A stretch of DNA of 35,408 nt from Ferruginibacter sp. (GCA_014379905.1 JACMKX010000093.1:1-35408); one strand, 5' to 3'; shown: positions 1-9,976, counted from the stretch's first letter. Program-made: numbers and translations. Notes: a model not told the origin generated them from the sequence alone.

Positions 1-2
1 GA

Positions 3-3000
3 AATATCATAACCAGTACCGACCCAAAAGGGAATGTGTATACTTATAATTATGACGCATTGGGAAACCCTACCAATGTAACCGGACCCGAAGGATATAA
101 CGCCTCCCTGTCATTTAATGCAAGAGGAAATTTATTGTCTTATACCGACGCCAGGGGAAATAACAGCAGCGCTGAATATGATATACTGAACAGGTTAAAA
201 AAAATTACAGATCCTGTCAATAATAACACACAACTTAATTATGATGCTGCCGGCAATATGGTGTCATATAAAAACAAGAATAATGAAACCAACTGGCGGA
301 GTTATGATGCCAGTAACAGGCTGGTGAAAATTAAAGGCCCTACCGGTAACGAGTTTAATTACACATATGATGGAATGGATAATTTATTATCTGTAAAGGA
401 TCCGTTGGGTTTTGAAAATAAATTTAGTTTTGACAACAGGAACAGGGTAATATCAGCATTTGATCCAGAAAATAACAGCACCGGCTATACTTATGATAAT
501 AACGGCAATGTAACCAGCAAAAGATTACCAAACGGCCAAACCTTTTTTTACACCCATGATAACCTGAACAGGTTGATCCTTATAAAGGATCAAACCGGCG
601 ATATTGCTAAATTCTCCTACGACCCCAACGGAAACCCCACCCGGTTTGAAAACGGGACTGGCGCAATCATAACAGCAACCTACGATAGCTTAAACCGGTT
701 AAAATCTGAAACAGATGCTTTGGGCAATTCAATTACTTATGCCTATGATAAAAACAGCAACCTTATAGCAGTGACGGATCAGGAGGGAAAAACGAGCAAT
801 TTTACTTATGACAATAAGGATCGGCTGCATACTTATACTGATAACAATGCTGCTGTCATCACACTTGGGTATGACGCAGCCAATAACATTACTTCGAGAA
901 AAGATCAGAATAATAATACCACCACTTACCTGTATGATGAGCTGAACCGCAGAAAGAGAATGACCTATCCTGATGGAAAATACAATGAATACAATTATGA
1001 TAGCAAAGGGAATATCATCTCCGTTCGCCTTACAGATGCAACTGCTATTCTTTACCAGTACGACACATTGAAAAGGCTCATCAGAAGAACTTTACCCGGT
1101 GGGGAACAGTACAATTTCACGTATGATAAGCTGAATCGTGTAATTTCGGCTACCAATAATAATGGTACAGTAAACGTATCCTATGATGGACTGAACAGGA
1201 TCATATCAGAATCTTTTGATGGCCGGACTGTTAACTATACCTACAGCATTTCGGGCAGAACAAAAAGTACAGTTTACCCGGATGGATCCGTTGTAAAAAA
1301 AGAATTTGATACCCGTGGCCGGTTGGTTAAGATTTTTAAAGACAATATACCCGTAGTTGAATATGCATACAATAACGCTAACCAACTTACCGCTAAAAGT
1401 TTTGCCAATAATGTAAGCAGCCTGTTGCAATATGATTATGCCAATCGATTAAGCAATCTTAATACTTCTTCAGGTACCATTCAAAACAGTAATTTTACTT
1501 ACAATAAAACATACAATAAAACAGCCGTTAACAGGTTGAACGATCCCACCGGTTCAGAAACATTCAACTACGATAATGGGTACCGCCTTACCAATTATAA
1601 AAAAGGGCCCCCGGGTAGCCCCGTAGTGCAAAACACCTATACTTATGATGCTGTTGGCAACCGTACAGCAGCCAACCTGGGAGGCGCGGCTAAAACCTAT
1701 TCTATCAATAACCTTAACCAACTCACTGCTGTGAATGGTACTGTTTTTACTTTTGATAACAGGGGAAATCTTGCCTATGACGGTAGTTCCTATAAAACCT
1801 ACGATGCAGAAAACCGTTTATTAAAAGACTCCGCTTCTCCTTTAAGAGTTATAGCGTATAGTTATGATGCATTCGGAAGAAGAATAACAAAAAATATCAA
1901 TGGAAGCATTCTTAAGTACACCTATAGCGGCGCTTCGCAGATAGAAGAAAGAGACGGGGCAAACACGCTGCGTAACAAAACGGTATTCAACGATTTCTTA
2001 TCACCGGTTATAAATGAAAAAAATGGTCAGACTTTTTATTATCATGCAAATGAATCAGGATCAGTAGAAGCAATTACCAATAGTAACGGCAGGCTGATAG
2101 AAAAATACAGTTATGATGCTTATGGAAAGATGTCAAGGTTTGATAGTTTAAATAATCCGCTGTCTTCTTCTATAGCAGGCAATCGTTTTGGATTTACGGG
2201 CCAGGAGTATGACAGTGCTTCCGGGAGCTACCGCTTTTTCTTCAGGAACTATTCACCGGAGACAGGCGTTTTCAATCAAAGAGATTTAATAGAATACGAG
2301 GATGGTATGGGTATGTATCAATATGTGGGAAATAATCCGGCAAATGGAATTGATATCTGGGGATTGGCCGCTTCGGATGACTGCATTGAAGGAGAAAAGG
2401 GAATAGATCTCAGGAATACATGGATTTTGCCTCTTCCTTTTGACGAAATGGCCAGAAAAGTAGGTGACATACAACACTCACAGACAAAAAGTGAAAAAAT
2501 CCACAACCAAGTTGAACTGTTTGACCAGGTGGGGGAAGCAGGGATTAAAATGGTGGTTGCCAACGTGGTTTCACAGCTTGCTAATGGAAAATATGTGCTA
2601 CAAAATGTATTCTCAGTTCTAGGGCAGGGCGCTTCCCAGATAGCAGCCGGGGGGCCGGTGGGCGCCGTCTCTGCGGGAGCAACTACTACCGTAGCAGCTG
2701 GCGTAGCTATAGGACTGCCCGTTGGATTTTATGGCTTGCATGTTTACAAAGAAGGGATGGAAATCGATAATAATATCAGCAACACTGAAGTGTATAATTA
2801 TATGCTAACACATGGAAAAGAAGGAGAGGGTTATGAAAGATACCTTAAACTAAAACATCTGGAAGAGATGACGAGGGAAAGGGATAGATTAAATAAAAAT
2901 CCCTGCCCGCCACAGGGAGGCACCCGAAAAAAATACCGTCTTTTCTGGGATCCTAAAACAAAAATGTGGGTGCTCCGTCCCATAGATCCCAACCTTATCA

Positions 3001-4280
3001 TCGGACCTGATGGTGAACCCGGTAAAAAATGGGTACCATTACCCGATAGAATGCCTTACACCGTATTATTTGAAAATGATAGTTCGGCCACCGCTCCGGC
3101 AAAATTTGTGAGGATCTCCACTACTATTCACCCCAAACATGACCCCGCAACTTTTGAATTAGGTAGCGTAGGTTTCAATAACCAAAGCTTTGATATTCCT
3201 GCCGGCACGGCTTCTTATTATACCCGGCTCGATTGCAGGGATAGTTTGAATCTTTTTGTAGACCTTACAGCAGGCTATGACCAGATCACTCACCAGGCAT
3301 TCTGGGAGTTTCAAAGTATTGACCCGCTTACCTTGCTTCCAACAGAAGATCCGCTGGCAGGATTTGTTATGCTGCAGGATTCATTAAATCCACTGTATGG
3401 AAATGGGTTTGTAAACTATAGTATTAAACCAGCTGCATCTGCTCATACTTTGGACACGGTTACAGCACAGGCTTCCATCACTTTTGACCAAAACGCAGCT
3501 ATCGCTACCAACGTACACAGTAATACCATTGATGCGGTGGCGCCGATGAGCAGCATCACGGCTCTTATTCCGTTTACACCGGATACAGAAGTGCCATTAC
3601 ACTACACAGGTGCAGATGATAACAACGGGTCAGGCCTCCGCTCCTATTCCATTTTTGTTTCGGATAACAGCGGCACACCTCAATTATATGTACAAGACTT
3701 TACCAAAGCAGATACCGTTTTCAGGGGCCTCGCAAATCATACCTATCGCTTTTATGCGGCGGCAAAAGATACCGCAGGAAATATTGAAACGTTGCGGCCG
3801 CTGGATAGCATCCGCATCACCAATGGAGAGTTTGTAATATGCCCCAACGGAAACGTGAATTTTGATTCGAAGATGACCGGCAGCAGCTTTCAATGGCAGG
3901 TGGATAACGGCACCGGGTACACGAATATCGTGAACGGCGGCATTTATTCCGGCGCTACCACACCTGTATTACAGATCATTACCGCCCCATCAACCATGTA
4001 TGGTTTTAAATATCGTTGCCTGGCCAATGGCACTACCTATAGCCTGCAGTTTGTACTCAAATTCGGAATGACATGGGAAGGAAATACAAGCGAAAGCTGG
4101 GAAAACCCTGCCAACTGGAGTTGCGGAAGCCTGCCCGACCAGAATACAGATGTAACCATTGATGCTGCTAAAACGAATTATCCTAAGGTAAACAGCAATG
4201 TTATCATCAGAACCCTTCGTTTAAACAATGGGTCTACCGGCACTGTAAATACAGGTTATAACTTTACGATACTCAAATAA
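3..4280 (+). CDS. RHS/YD-repeat surface protein, 5' partial
   Basis: The frame is open from the window edge, so the N-terminus lies upstream; the GTG at 36 is internal. About 770 residues consist of YD repeats (YDxxGN, YDxLNR), which in RHS/teneurin proteins form a beta-helical cocoon. They end in an RHS core signature (TGQEYDSASGSYRFFFRNY, then a DIWGL motif near nt 2350). In toxin-type RHS proteins a variable toxin follows this point. Here there is instead a Gly/Ala-rich hydrophobic stretch (about nt 2615-2745), a charged linker, an adhesin-type module (about nt 3050-3820, with VLFEND and GSGLRSYSIFVSD), an Ig-like stretch with two cysteines, and a terminal WEG...WENPANW module (from nt 4069). 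I recognise no nuclease or deaminase motif. It is probably an exported or surface adhesin rather than a toxin, which is inference. A strong terminator follows at once. Confidence 0.9.
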   Translation, partial: NIITSTDPKGNVYTYNYDALGNPTNVTGPEGYNASLSFNARGNLLSYTDARGNNSSAEYDILNRLKKITDPVNNNTQLNYDAAGNMVSYKNKNNETNWRSYDASNRLVKIKGPTGNEFNYTYDGMDNLLSVKDPLGFENKFSFDNRNRVISAFDPENNSTGYTYDNNGNVTSKRLPNGQTFFYTHDNLNRLILIKDQTGDIAKFSYDPNGNPTRFENGTGAIITATYDSLNRLKSETDALGNSITYAYDKNSNLIAVTDQEGKTSNFTYDNKDRLHTYTDNNAAVITLGYDAANNITSRKDQNNNTTTYLYDELNRRKRMTYPDGKYNEYNYDSKGNIISVRLTDATAILYQYDTLKRLIRRTLPGGEQYNFTYDKLNRVISATNNNGTVNVSYDGLNRIISESFDGRTVNYTYSISGRTKSTVYPDGSVVKKEFDTRGRLVKIFKDNIPVVEYAYNNANQLTAKSFANNVSSLLQYDYANRLSNLNTSSGTIQNSNFTYNKTYNKTAVNRLNDPTGSETFNYDNGYRLTNYKKGPPGSPVVQNTYTYDAVGNRTAANLGGAAKTYSINNLNQLTAVNGTVFTFDNRGNLAYDGSSYKTYDAENRLLKDSASPLRVIAYSYDAFGRRITKNINGSILKYTYSGASQIEERDGANTLRNKTVFNDFLSPVINEKNGQTFYYHANESGSVEAITNSNGRLIEKYSYDAYGKMSRFDSLNNPLSSSIAGNRFGFTGQEYDSASGSYRFFFRNYSPETGVFNQRDLIEYEDGMGMYQYVGNNPANGIDIWGLAASDDCIEGEKGIDLRNTWILPLPFDEMARKVGDIQHSQTKSEKIHNQVELFDQVGEAGIKMVVANVVSQLANGKYVLQNVFSVLGQGASQIAAGGPVGAVSAGATTTVAAGVAIGLPVGFYGLHVYKEGMEIDNNISNTEVYNYMLTHGKEGEGYERYLKLKHLEEMTRERDRLNKNPCPPQGGTRKKYRLFWDPKTKMWVLRPIDPNLIIGPDGEPGKKWVPLPDRMPYTVLFENDSSATAPAKFVRISTTIHPKHDPATFELGSVGFNNQSFDIPAGTASYYTRLDCRDSLNLFVDLTAGYDQITHQAFWEFQSIDPLTLLPTEDPLAGFVMLQDSLNPLYGNGFVNYSIKPAASAHTLDTVTAQASITFDQNAAIATNVHSNTIDAVAPMSSITALIPFTPDTEVPLHYTGADDNNGSGLRSYSIFVSDNSGTPQLYVQDFTKADTVFRGLANHTYRFYAAAKDTAGNIETLRPLDSIRITNGEFVICPNGNVNFDSKMTGSSFQWQVDNGTGYTNIVNGGIYSGATTPVLQIITAPSTMYGFKYRCLANGTTYSLQFVLKFGMTWEGNTSESWENPANWSCGSLPDQNTDVTIDAAKTNYPKVNSNVIIRTLRLNNGSTGTVNTGYNFTILK

Positions 4281-4302
4281 TCGCAGTTGATTTATATTAC
4301 TT

Positions 4303-4330
4303 AAAACCGGGCTTGACGCCCGGTTTTTTT
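4303..4330 (+). terminator. Rho-independent terminator of the RHS gene
   Basis: Ten-base arms AAAACCGGGC and GCCCGGTTTT flank a 5-nt loop (TTGAC) and run into a T tract ending at 4330. It lies 23 nt after the RHS stop codon and separates that gene from the ELW-repeat gene. Confidence 0.9.
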
Positions 4331-4502
4331 ATACCTGCCGGAAATATTTATCAATCTGAACCTGCAGTCATGGTAGCAGGCTACTCAATTTCCGGCTCAA
4401 CACAATTTACCAATAGCCTGGCGTTCTTATCCAAACAGATTATTGCAGGTGAACGGTTTTTTCAATCACTTAGTGGTTCAATATTGATCAAATCACTTTA
4501 CA

Positions 4503-7418
4503 ATGAAAAGTTTTTTTCTGTCCGTCAGCTTAATCTTTGCGGTTAAGCTATTGCCGGCACAAACGCCTGCTGTACTAAAAGACATTTATAACTATACCAC
4601 GATTGGTTCCATAACCGGTGCTGCCAATTATACGCAAATTGGTAGTACCATATTTTTTACCGCCACGGATTGTGTTACAGGTTTTGAACTCTGGAAAACA
4701 GATGGCACTGCGGCGGGTACCGTTTTGGTAAAAGATATACTCCCCGGTAGCGGCTCTTCTTCACCTGCCAGCCTGGTTAACGTAAATGGTATATTATATT
4801 TCAGCGCCGCAGGTGCGTATAGCAATACCTTTGGCAACGATACGGAACTCTGGAAAAGCGATGGCACCGAGGCGGGAACTGTATTGGTAAAAGCCATCCT
4901 TGCCGGAGGAGCCAGCAGCGGTCCCTTACATCTCACCAATGTAAACGGCACTTTGTTTTTTTCAGCAAGTACCACCGCCAGCGGACGGGAACTTTGGAAA
5001 AGCAATGGCACAGACGCGGGAACCGTACAAGTAAAAGAAATTCTGGCAGGTAGCGCAAGTTCATCACCGGCCAGCCTTACAAACGTAAATGGCCTTTTGT
5101 ATTTCGTTGCACCTGCCACAACCACTGTTGCCAATATGGAACTTTGGAAAAGCGATGGAACCGATGCAGGTACTGTTTTAGTGAAAGACATTAATCCCGG
5201 CAATGCCACTTCCTCCATAAGCGGCCTTACTTATTTTAACGGCTCAGCTTATTTCTCTGCCAACAACGGCAGCACGGTAAACGGACAAGAGCTCTGGAAA
5301 AGCAATGGCACCGATGCAGGCACGGTGATGGTTAAGGATATTAATCCCGGCACCATTGGTTCCATACCATCTACTTTTACTATTGTGGGGAGTAGTTTAT
5401 TCTTTATGGCCACCAATACAACCAACGGTTTTGAGTTGTGGAAAACGGATGGCACAGATGCAGGCACGGTACTGGTAAAGGATATAAATCCTGGTACCGC
5501 ACTAGGGGTCACTTCCTCCTATAACATGGTGAATGTAGCGGGGACGCTGTATTTTGTGGCGACCGATGGTACTACCGGTTTTGAATTGTGGAAGAGCAAT
5601 GGTACAAATGCCGGCACTGTGCAGGTAAAAGATATCGTTGCAGGTTTTGTAGGCTCTACTCCATCTATGCTTACCGCCGTAAATGGAACTTTGTATTTTT
5701 TTACCAATAGCAGCCCTACAGGTTTGTGGAAAAGCGATGGAACCAATGCAGGAACCCTGCCATTAAATACAACGGCCCTGGAGAATGGCAACATCAGCAA
5801 CCTATTTGGAGCCGGCAGTCGATTGTATTTTACTTACAATGGATATAAAGCTGCTGTACCTTCTACTGCCACAGGACCGGAAACATGGATAAGCGATGGA
5901 ACAGATGCAGGCACTGTTTTGATAAAAGATGTTTGTACCAGCACTACAGGCTCCGGTGCCGGGAGCTTTACAACCATCGGCAACAGTTCTTATTTTGTAG
6001 CAGATAATGGCCTTAATGGTGCAGAGTTATGGAAGACAGACGGTACCGAAGCGGGCACTCAATTGCTTAAAGATATTGTGCCCGGTTCGGCGGGCAGCAG
6101 CGCCTCGGCTCTCATCAATGTAAATGGCACTTTGTTTTTTTCAGCGTCTACGCCTGCCACAGGTACGGAATTATGGAAGAGTGATGGCACCGAAGCGGGA
6201 ACCGTACTTGTAAAAGACATTGCCGCAGGTACATCGGCCTCTACCCCGCTGAATTTTTACAATGCCAATGGGATATTATATTTTTCTGCTTCTGTAACCG
6301 GCGCAAGCAGAGAACTCTGGAAAAGTGATGGCACTGCGGCAGGCACCGTGCAGGTAAAAGATATTGCTGCAGGTACCGGATCGTCGCTGCCGGCAGATTT
6401 TATCGATGTGAACGGGACGGTGTTTTTTACCGCTGCTGCCACAGGCTCCGACAGGGAACTATGGAAAACAGATGGCACCGAAGCAGGAACAGTACTGGTT
6501 AAAGATATCAGGGTGGGTGCAGCCAGTTCGGCATTATCTTCCTTTACTCATTTAAACGGCATGTTATTTTTCTCGGCCAATGATGGATTAAGCGGACAGG
6601 AGTTATGGAGGAGCGATGGCACCACAGCAGGCACTACTGTTTTTAAAGATATATCCCCTGGTAGCGGCAGCGGCTTTCCCTCGGGGATAACTGCCATTGG
6701 CACCAGCCTATATTTTGGCGCTTTTGATGGAACAGTGGGTTCAGAACTTTGGAAAAGCGATGGAACACCTGCAGGTACCGCAGTTTTAAAAGATTTAAAT
6801 ACCGGCGCCCAGGGATCGGCACCCAACGGATTTTTTGCTATAGGCAACACGATCTATTTTACTGCAAGCACATCAGCCGGAAGAGAACTATGGAAAACAG
6901 ATGGTAGTGCCGCAGGTACTTTGCTGGTAAAAGATATTTATCCAGGTATTAACCCATCTTCACCTGAATTTTTTACAGAAGTGAACGGAACTCTTTTTTT
7001 TAGAGCGACCGACGACGTGAACGGATTGGAGTTATTCAAAACCGATGGCACTTCAGCGGGCACCGTTGTATATGACCTTGAACCCGGCATTACCTTCTCC
7101 CATCCCCAAAGCCTGGCAAAATTAAATACCACTTTGCTGCTGGGCGCATTTCACCCTACAAAAGGGTTTGAACCCTGGAAATTGGAAACCGCAGTGGTAA
7201 GTAGTTTTAACTGGACCGGTGCCATTAACACGGCCTGGGAAAATGCAGGTAACTGGGCGGGCAATGTGGTACCTGGTGCTACGAGTGTAGTTGTTATTCC
7301 ATCCGGCAGGCCACGCTATCCTTTAATCAGCAATAACACAACAGTTAAAAGCATTACCTGCCAAACAGGAACCTCCGTAAACGTTGCTGCGGGAGCGCAA
7401 TTAACTGTGTTGCCATAA
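4503..7418 (+). CDS. ELWxxDGT-repeat exported protein
   Basis: The N-terminus (KSFFLSVSLIFAVKLLPAQ) is a signal peptide, which fixes the ATG start. The 971-aa protein carries 17 recognisable copies of an ELWKSDGTxAGTVLVKDI-type motif at a period of roughly 45-60 residues, plus a degenerate last copy (EPWKLE). This is the ELWxxDGT family of secreted proteins, whose repeats are expected to form beta-propeller-like blades; the ligand is unknown. One copy (nt 5720-5760) lacks the first Glu and one (nt 5880) has Trp-Ile instead of Trp-Lys. The C-terminus (FNWTGAINTAWENAGNW to the end) resembles the last module of the upstream RHS protein. I see no clear type IX sorting domain. Long antisense open frames here reflect the repeated codon pattern and are not genes. 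Confidence 0.93.
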   Translation: MKSFFLSVSLIFAVKLLPAQTPAVLKDIYNYTTIGSITGAANYTQIGSTIFFTATDCVTGFELWKTDGTAAGTVLVKDILPGSGSSSPASLVNVNGILYFSAAGAYSNTFGNDTELWKSDGTEAGTVLVKAILAGGASSGPLHLTNVNGTLFFSASTTASGRELWKSNGTDAGTVQVKEILAGSASSSPASLTNVNGLLYFVAPATTTVANMELWKSDGTDAGTVLVKDINPGNATSSISGLTYFNGSAYFSANNGSTVNGQELWKSNGTDAGTVMVKDINPGTIGSIPSTFTIVGSSLFFMATNTTNGFELWKTDGTDAGTVLVKDINPGTALGVTSSYNMVNVAGTLYFVATDGTTGFELWKSNGTNAGTVQVKDIVAGFVGSTPSMLTAVNGTLYFFTNSSPTGLWKSDGTNAGTLPLNTTALENGNISNLFGAGSRLYFTYNGYKAAVPSTATGPETWISDGTDAGTVLIKDVCTSTTGSGAGSFTTIGNSSYFVADNGLNGAELWKTDGTEAGTQLLKDIVPGSAGSSASALINVNGTLFFSASTPATGTELWKSDGTEAGTVLVKDIAAGTSASTPLNFYNANGILYFSASVTGASRELWKSDGTAAGTVQVKDIAAGTGSSLPADFIDVNGTVFFTAAATGSDRELWKTDGTEAGTVLVKDIRVGAASSALSSFTHLNGMLFFSANDGLSGQELWRSDGTTAGTTVFKDISPGSGSGFPSGITAIGTSLYFGAFDGTVGSELWKSDGTPAGTAVLKDLNTGAQGSAPNGFFAIGNTIYFTASTSAGRELWKTDGSAAGTLLVKDIYPGINPSSPEFFTEVNGTLFFRATDDVNGLELFKTDGTSAGTVVYDLEPGITFSHPQSLAKLNTTLLLGAFHPTKGFEPWKLETAVVSSFNWTGAINTAWENAGNWAGNVVPGATSVVVIPSGRPRYPLISNNTTVKSITCQTGTSVNVAAGAQLTVLP

Positions 7419-7514
7419 ATATTGTTATTATAGCAGAGAGAAAAAGTTGCAGAGATTGCGCAGAAAGAATAAACGAAAATCACGACCATCAGCGCCCACA
7501 TCTTTCCAATAAAA

Positions 7515-7541
7515 AAAGCGTTCCGCAGAGCGGAACGCTTT
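7515..7541 (-). terminator. Terminator of the ribosomal protein/tsf cluster
   Basis: A perfect 12-bp hairpin (AAAGCGTTCCGC, loop AGA, GCGGAACGCTTT) is flanked on the plus strand by an A run, so on the minus strand it is followed by a T run. It lies 20 nt beyond the tsf stop and can end that transcript. It may also stop readthrough from the convergent ELW gene. Confidence 0.85.
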
Positions 7542-7561
7542 CAATATTAATCCAAAAGGAA

Positions 7562-8386
7562 TTATCCCAATGCTACTCTTTTAAATTCTGTAACGGTTAA
7601 ATCAGCGTCTACACTTTTCAGGTAATCGCCTACAGATTTATTACCATCTTTTACAAAAGCCTGCGCCATCAAAGTATTGTCTTTGAAAAATTTATTCATT
7701 TTTCCGGCAGCGATTTTTTCAGCCATTTCTGCTGGTTTACCTTCTGCTTTTATCATTTCAATTGCGATGTTCTTTTCTCTTTCAATTGTTTCTGCAGAGA
7801 TAGAATTTTCGTCAACGGCCAAAGGATTCATAGCTGCAATTTGCATGGCTACGTCTTTACCCGCTTCGTCTGCTTCTTTTGTTAAGCCTACCAATACACC
7901 CATACGGTTTGAACCGTGGATATAGCTTGCTACATAAGGAGCTTCTACTCTTTCGAATTTAGATACTTCAATTTTTTCGCCGATAGATGCCAGTTTATCG
8001 TTGATCATATCAGATACTTTAGCGCCATTTATTTCAATAGCATTTAGTTCTTCTGCAGATTTAACGTTGTTGGCTATAGCAGCGTCGGCAATGCTTTGGG
8101 CAAATGCAACGAACTCTGCGTTTTTACTAACGAAATCAGTTTCGCAGCTGATGCAGATAACGATACCTGCTTTATGATCTGCCGTTGTATTGGCAATGAT
8201 CACACCTTCTTTAGCTTCACGGTCGCTGCGTTTTGCTGCTACCTTTTGACCTTGTTTGCGCAACCAGTCGATAGCTGCTTCAAAATCACCATTGCTTTCT
8301 GTTAATGCTTTGCGGCAATCCATCATACCGGCACCGGTGGCCTGGCGTAGTTTGTTGATGTCTGCTGCAGTAATTGTTGCACTCAT
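7562..8386 (-). CDS. tsf: Elongation factor Ts
   Basis: EF-Ts is the cytoplasmic nucleotide-exchange factor that releases GDP from EF-Tu. The 274-aa protein begins with the UBA-like N-terminal domain (TAADINKLRQATGAGMMDC RKALTE) and carries the diagnostic TDFV motif (CETDFVSKN) that contacts EF-Tu. The length is normal for the family and the frame is intact. It is the last gene of the minus-strand cluster rplM-rpsI-rpsB-tsf. The 181-nt gap after rpsB holds an 11-bp inverted repeat. A terminator follows directly. Confidence 0.97.
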   Translation of the reverse strand: MSATITAADINKLRQATGAGMMDCRKALTESNGDFEAAIDWLRKQGQKVAAKRSDREAKEGVIIANTTADHKAGIVICISCETDFVSKNAEFVAFAQSIADAAIANNVKSAEELNAIEINGAKVSDMINDKLASIGEKIEVSKFERVEAPYVASYIHGSNRMGVLVGLTKEADEAGKDVAMQIAAMNPLAVDENSISAETIEREKNIAIEMIKAEGKPAEMAEKIAAGKMNKFFKDNTLMAQAFVKDGNKSVGDYLKSVDADLTVTEFKRVALG

Positions 8387-8404
8387 CGTTAAAATATTTT
8401 GGAA

Positions 8405-8428
8405 CCAGGTTCCTGGGCAGGAACCTGG
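8405..8428. repeat. 11-bp inverted repeat in the rpsB-tsf gap
   Basis: CCAGGTTCCTG and CAGGAACCTGG are perfect complements separated by two bases, 19 nt upstream of the tsf start codon. There is no T tract, so it is not a classical terminator. It could be an mRNA structure tuning tsf expression or one of the local repeat elements. Confidence 0.6.
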
Positions 8429-8567
8429 AGATTTAATAATTGTTTGTTGTTAAGAACTGCTTCGTGTTGAGTGATGGTATTCAGTAAAAGTGTGCGACGC
8501 AACGATGCTCAATCGAATTACAACCGCCTGGTCCCAAACCTTACACTGTCAACTTTAAACCTTCAAC

Positions 8568-9443
8568 CTATTTGCCTGCAGGCCTTCTTCCACCAGCTCC
8601 CGGACCTGGTACACGACGTTTGGTAGGAGCTGCGCCTCTTGCACGTTTACCCCTGTCGTCGCCTTCGCCTTGTTTTTGTTCAAAACGGGCTGCTTTGGCT
8701 TCTGCTGTTTCTTCGTTGTCTCCGTCGGTATCATCGCTGTCTTTATCAGCCTGGCGTTCTGCCAAACCTTCTGCAATTGCAGCAGTGATATAGTTAACTA
8801 TGATAGAGATAGATTTGGTTGCATCATCATTGGCAGGAATAGCAAAATCAACTTTGTTTGGATCGCAGTTGGTATCTACCATTCCAAAAGTGTTGATGTT
8901 TAAACGTTTTGCTTCCGACAAAGCAATGTGCTCATGTCCTATATCCACCATGAATAAAGCAGCTGGTACACGGCTGATCTGCGCGATACCGCCTAATACT
9001 TTTTCCATTTTTTCTTTTTCACGGGTAAGTGTCAGTCTTTCCTTTTTGTTCAGGTTTTCTGCACTACCATCAGCAAGCATTTTTTCGATGCTCTGCATTT
9101 TCTTTACACTCTTACGTACAGTGTTGAAGTTGGTAAGCATACCACCTAACCAACGCTCTGTAACGAAAGGCATGTTTACACGCTTTGCGCTTTCCATCAC
9201 GATTTCTTTTGCCTGTTTTTTAGTAGCAACAAACATGATCTTTTTACCACTGCGTGCAATAGCTTTCATGGCAGCCGCGGCTTCCTGTAAACTTTCTACA
9301 GTTTTATTAAGATCGATGATGTGGATACCTTTCTTTTCTGCAAAGATGTAAGGCAACATTTTAGGGTTCCATTTTTTCTTCAGGTGACCAAAGTGAACGC
9401 CTGCTTCTAAAAGTTGCTGTTGTAAGGAAGTGTTATTTTCCAT
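8568..9443 (-). CDS. rpsB: 30S ribosomal protein S2
   Basis: S2 binds the 30S head-body junction together with S1. The sequence opens with LLEAGVHFGHLKKKWNPKM and contains WLGGMLTNFNTVRKSV and the DTNCDPN segment, all characteristic of S2. At 291 aa it is longer than the ~240-aa E. coli protein. The extra residues are a low-complexity charged tail (about residues 230-291: acidic SDDTDGDNEE, then basic Gly/Pro/Arg-rich) of a kind seen in Bacteroidota S2. It precedes tsf in the usual order, and the upstream gap contains short-period repeats. Confidence 0.97.
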   Translation of the reverse strand: MENNTSLQQQLLEAGVHFGHLKKKWNPKMLPYIFAEKKGIHIIDLNKTVESLQEAAAAMKAIARSGKKIMFVATKKQAKEIVMESAKRVNMPFVTERWLGGMLTNFNTVRKSVKKMQSIEKMLADGSAENLNKKERLTLTREKEKMEKVLGGIAQISRVPAALFMVDIGHEHIALSEAKRLNINTFGMVDTNCDPNKVDFAIPANDDATKSISIIVNYITAAIAEGLAERQADKDSDDTDGDNEETAEAKAARFEQKQGEGDDRGKRARGAAPTKRRVPGPGAGGRRPAGK

Positions 9444-9470
9444 TGTTTATTATTAAGTAATTTTTTAAAA

Positions 9471-9585
9471 AAATGATTCTTGATGCGCTGGATACTTGAT
9501 ACTCAATTCTTGATACTTGATAAGCACGTTCGTAATTGAAAAAGCCCATCCAGTATCTGATATCCGGCATCCAGTATCTCCTGCA
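9471..9585. repeat. Quasi-tandem phrase repeat between rpsI and rpsB
   Basis: The spacer is filled with variations on CTGGATACTTGATACT followed by the opposite-orientation phrase CATCCAGTATCTGATATC. The period is about 7-10 nt and the copies are imperfect. The two halves can partly pair. No gene is visible. Confidence 0.6.
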
Positions 9586-9586
9586 A

Positions 9587-9976
9587 TTAACGTTTGCTGA
9601 ACTGGAAGCTTTTCCTTGCTTTTTTCTTACCTGGTTTTTTACGCTCAACAGCACGTGGATCACGTTTTAATAAACCGGCAACTTTTAAAGCAGGGCGGTA
9701 ATCAGCACTTACTTCGAGCAATGCACGGGCAATACCCAGTTTTGCTGCTTCGGCCTGGCCTTTAACACCACCACCGGTAGCATTGATAACAACGTTAAAT
9801 TTATCCGACTGCTCAACTGCTTTCAACGGAGCTTCTACCTGGTTTTGCAGGTATACAAGCGGAAAATATGTTTTATAGTCTTTACCGTTTACTGTAATGG
9901 CACCCTCTCCTTTGCTAAGGAAAACACGTGTTACAGCTTCTTTTCTGCGGCCAACTGCGTTTTTTTGCTTTTCCAT
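9587..9976 (-). CDS. rpsI: 30S ribosomal protein S9
   Basis: S9 sits in the 30S head, and its C-terminal tail reaches toward the P-site tRNA. The 129-aa protein shows the family hallmarks: AVGRRKEAVTRV near the N-terminus, GGGVKGQAEAAKLGIARAL in the middle and the basic tail ending KKARKSFQFSKR with the conserved terminal Lys-Arg. The start is the ATG at 9976, directly after the initiating context of MEKQKNAVGRR. It follows rplM with a 102-nt spacer. Confidence 0.97.
   Translation of the reverse strand: MEKQKNAVGRRKEAVTRVFLSKGEGAITVNGKDYKTYFPLVYLQNQVEAPLKAVEQSDKFNVVINATGGGVKGQAEAAKLGIARALLEVSADYRPALKVAGLLKRDPRAVERKKPGKKKARKSFQFSKR

Noticed and set aside
4313..4546. 77-codon open frame spanning the terminator and the ELW gene start
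   Set aside because: It begins inside the terminator hairpin and overlaps the signal-peptide codons of the ELW gene in another frame; the translation looks random.
4628..7132. Long antisense open frames opposite the ELW-repeat gene
   Set aside because: They mirror the repeated codon pattern of the sense gene, lack their own start context and encode only low-complexity Val/Pro/Ser sequence.
8800..9351. 183-codon plus-strand frame opposite rpsB
   Set aside because: It is the antisense shadow of a highly expressed ribosomal protein gene; no signal or family is visible.
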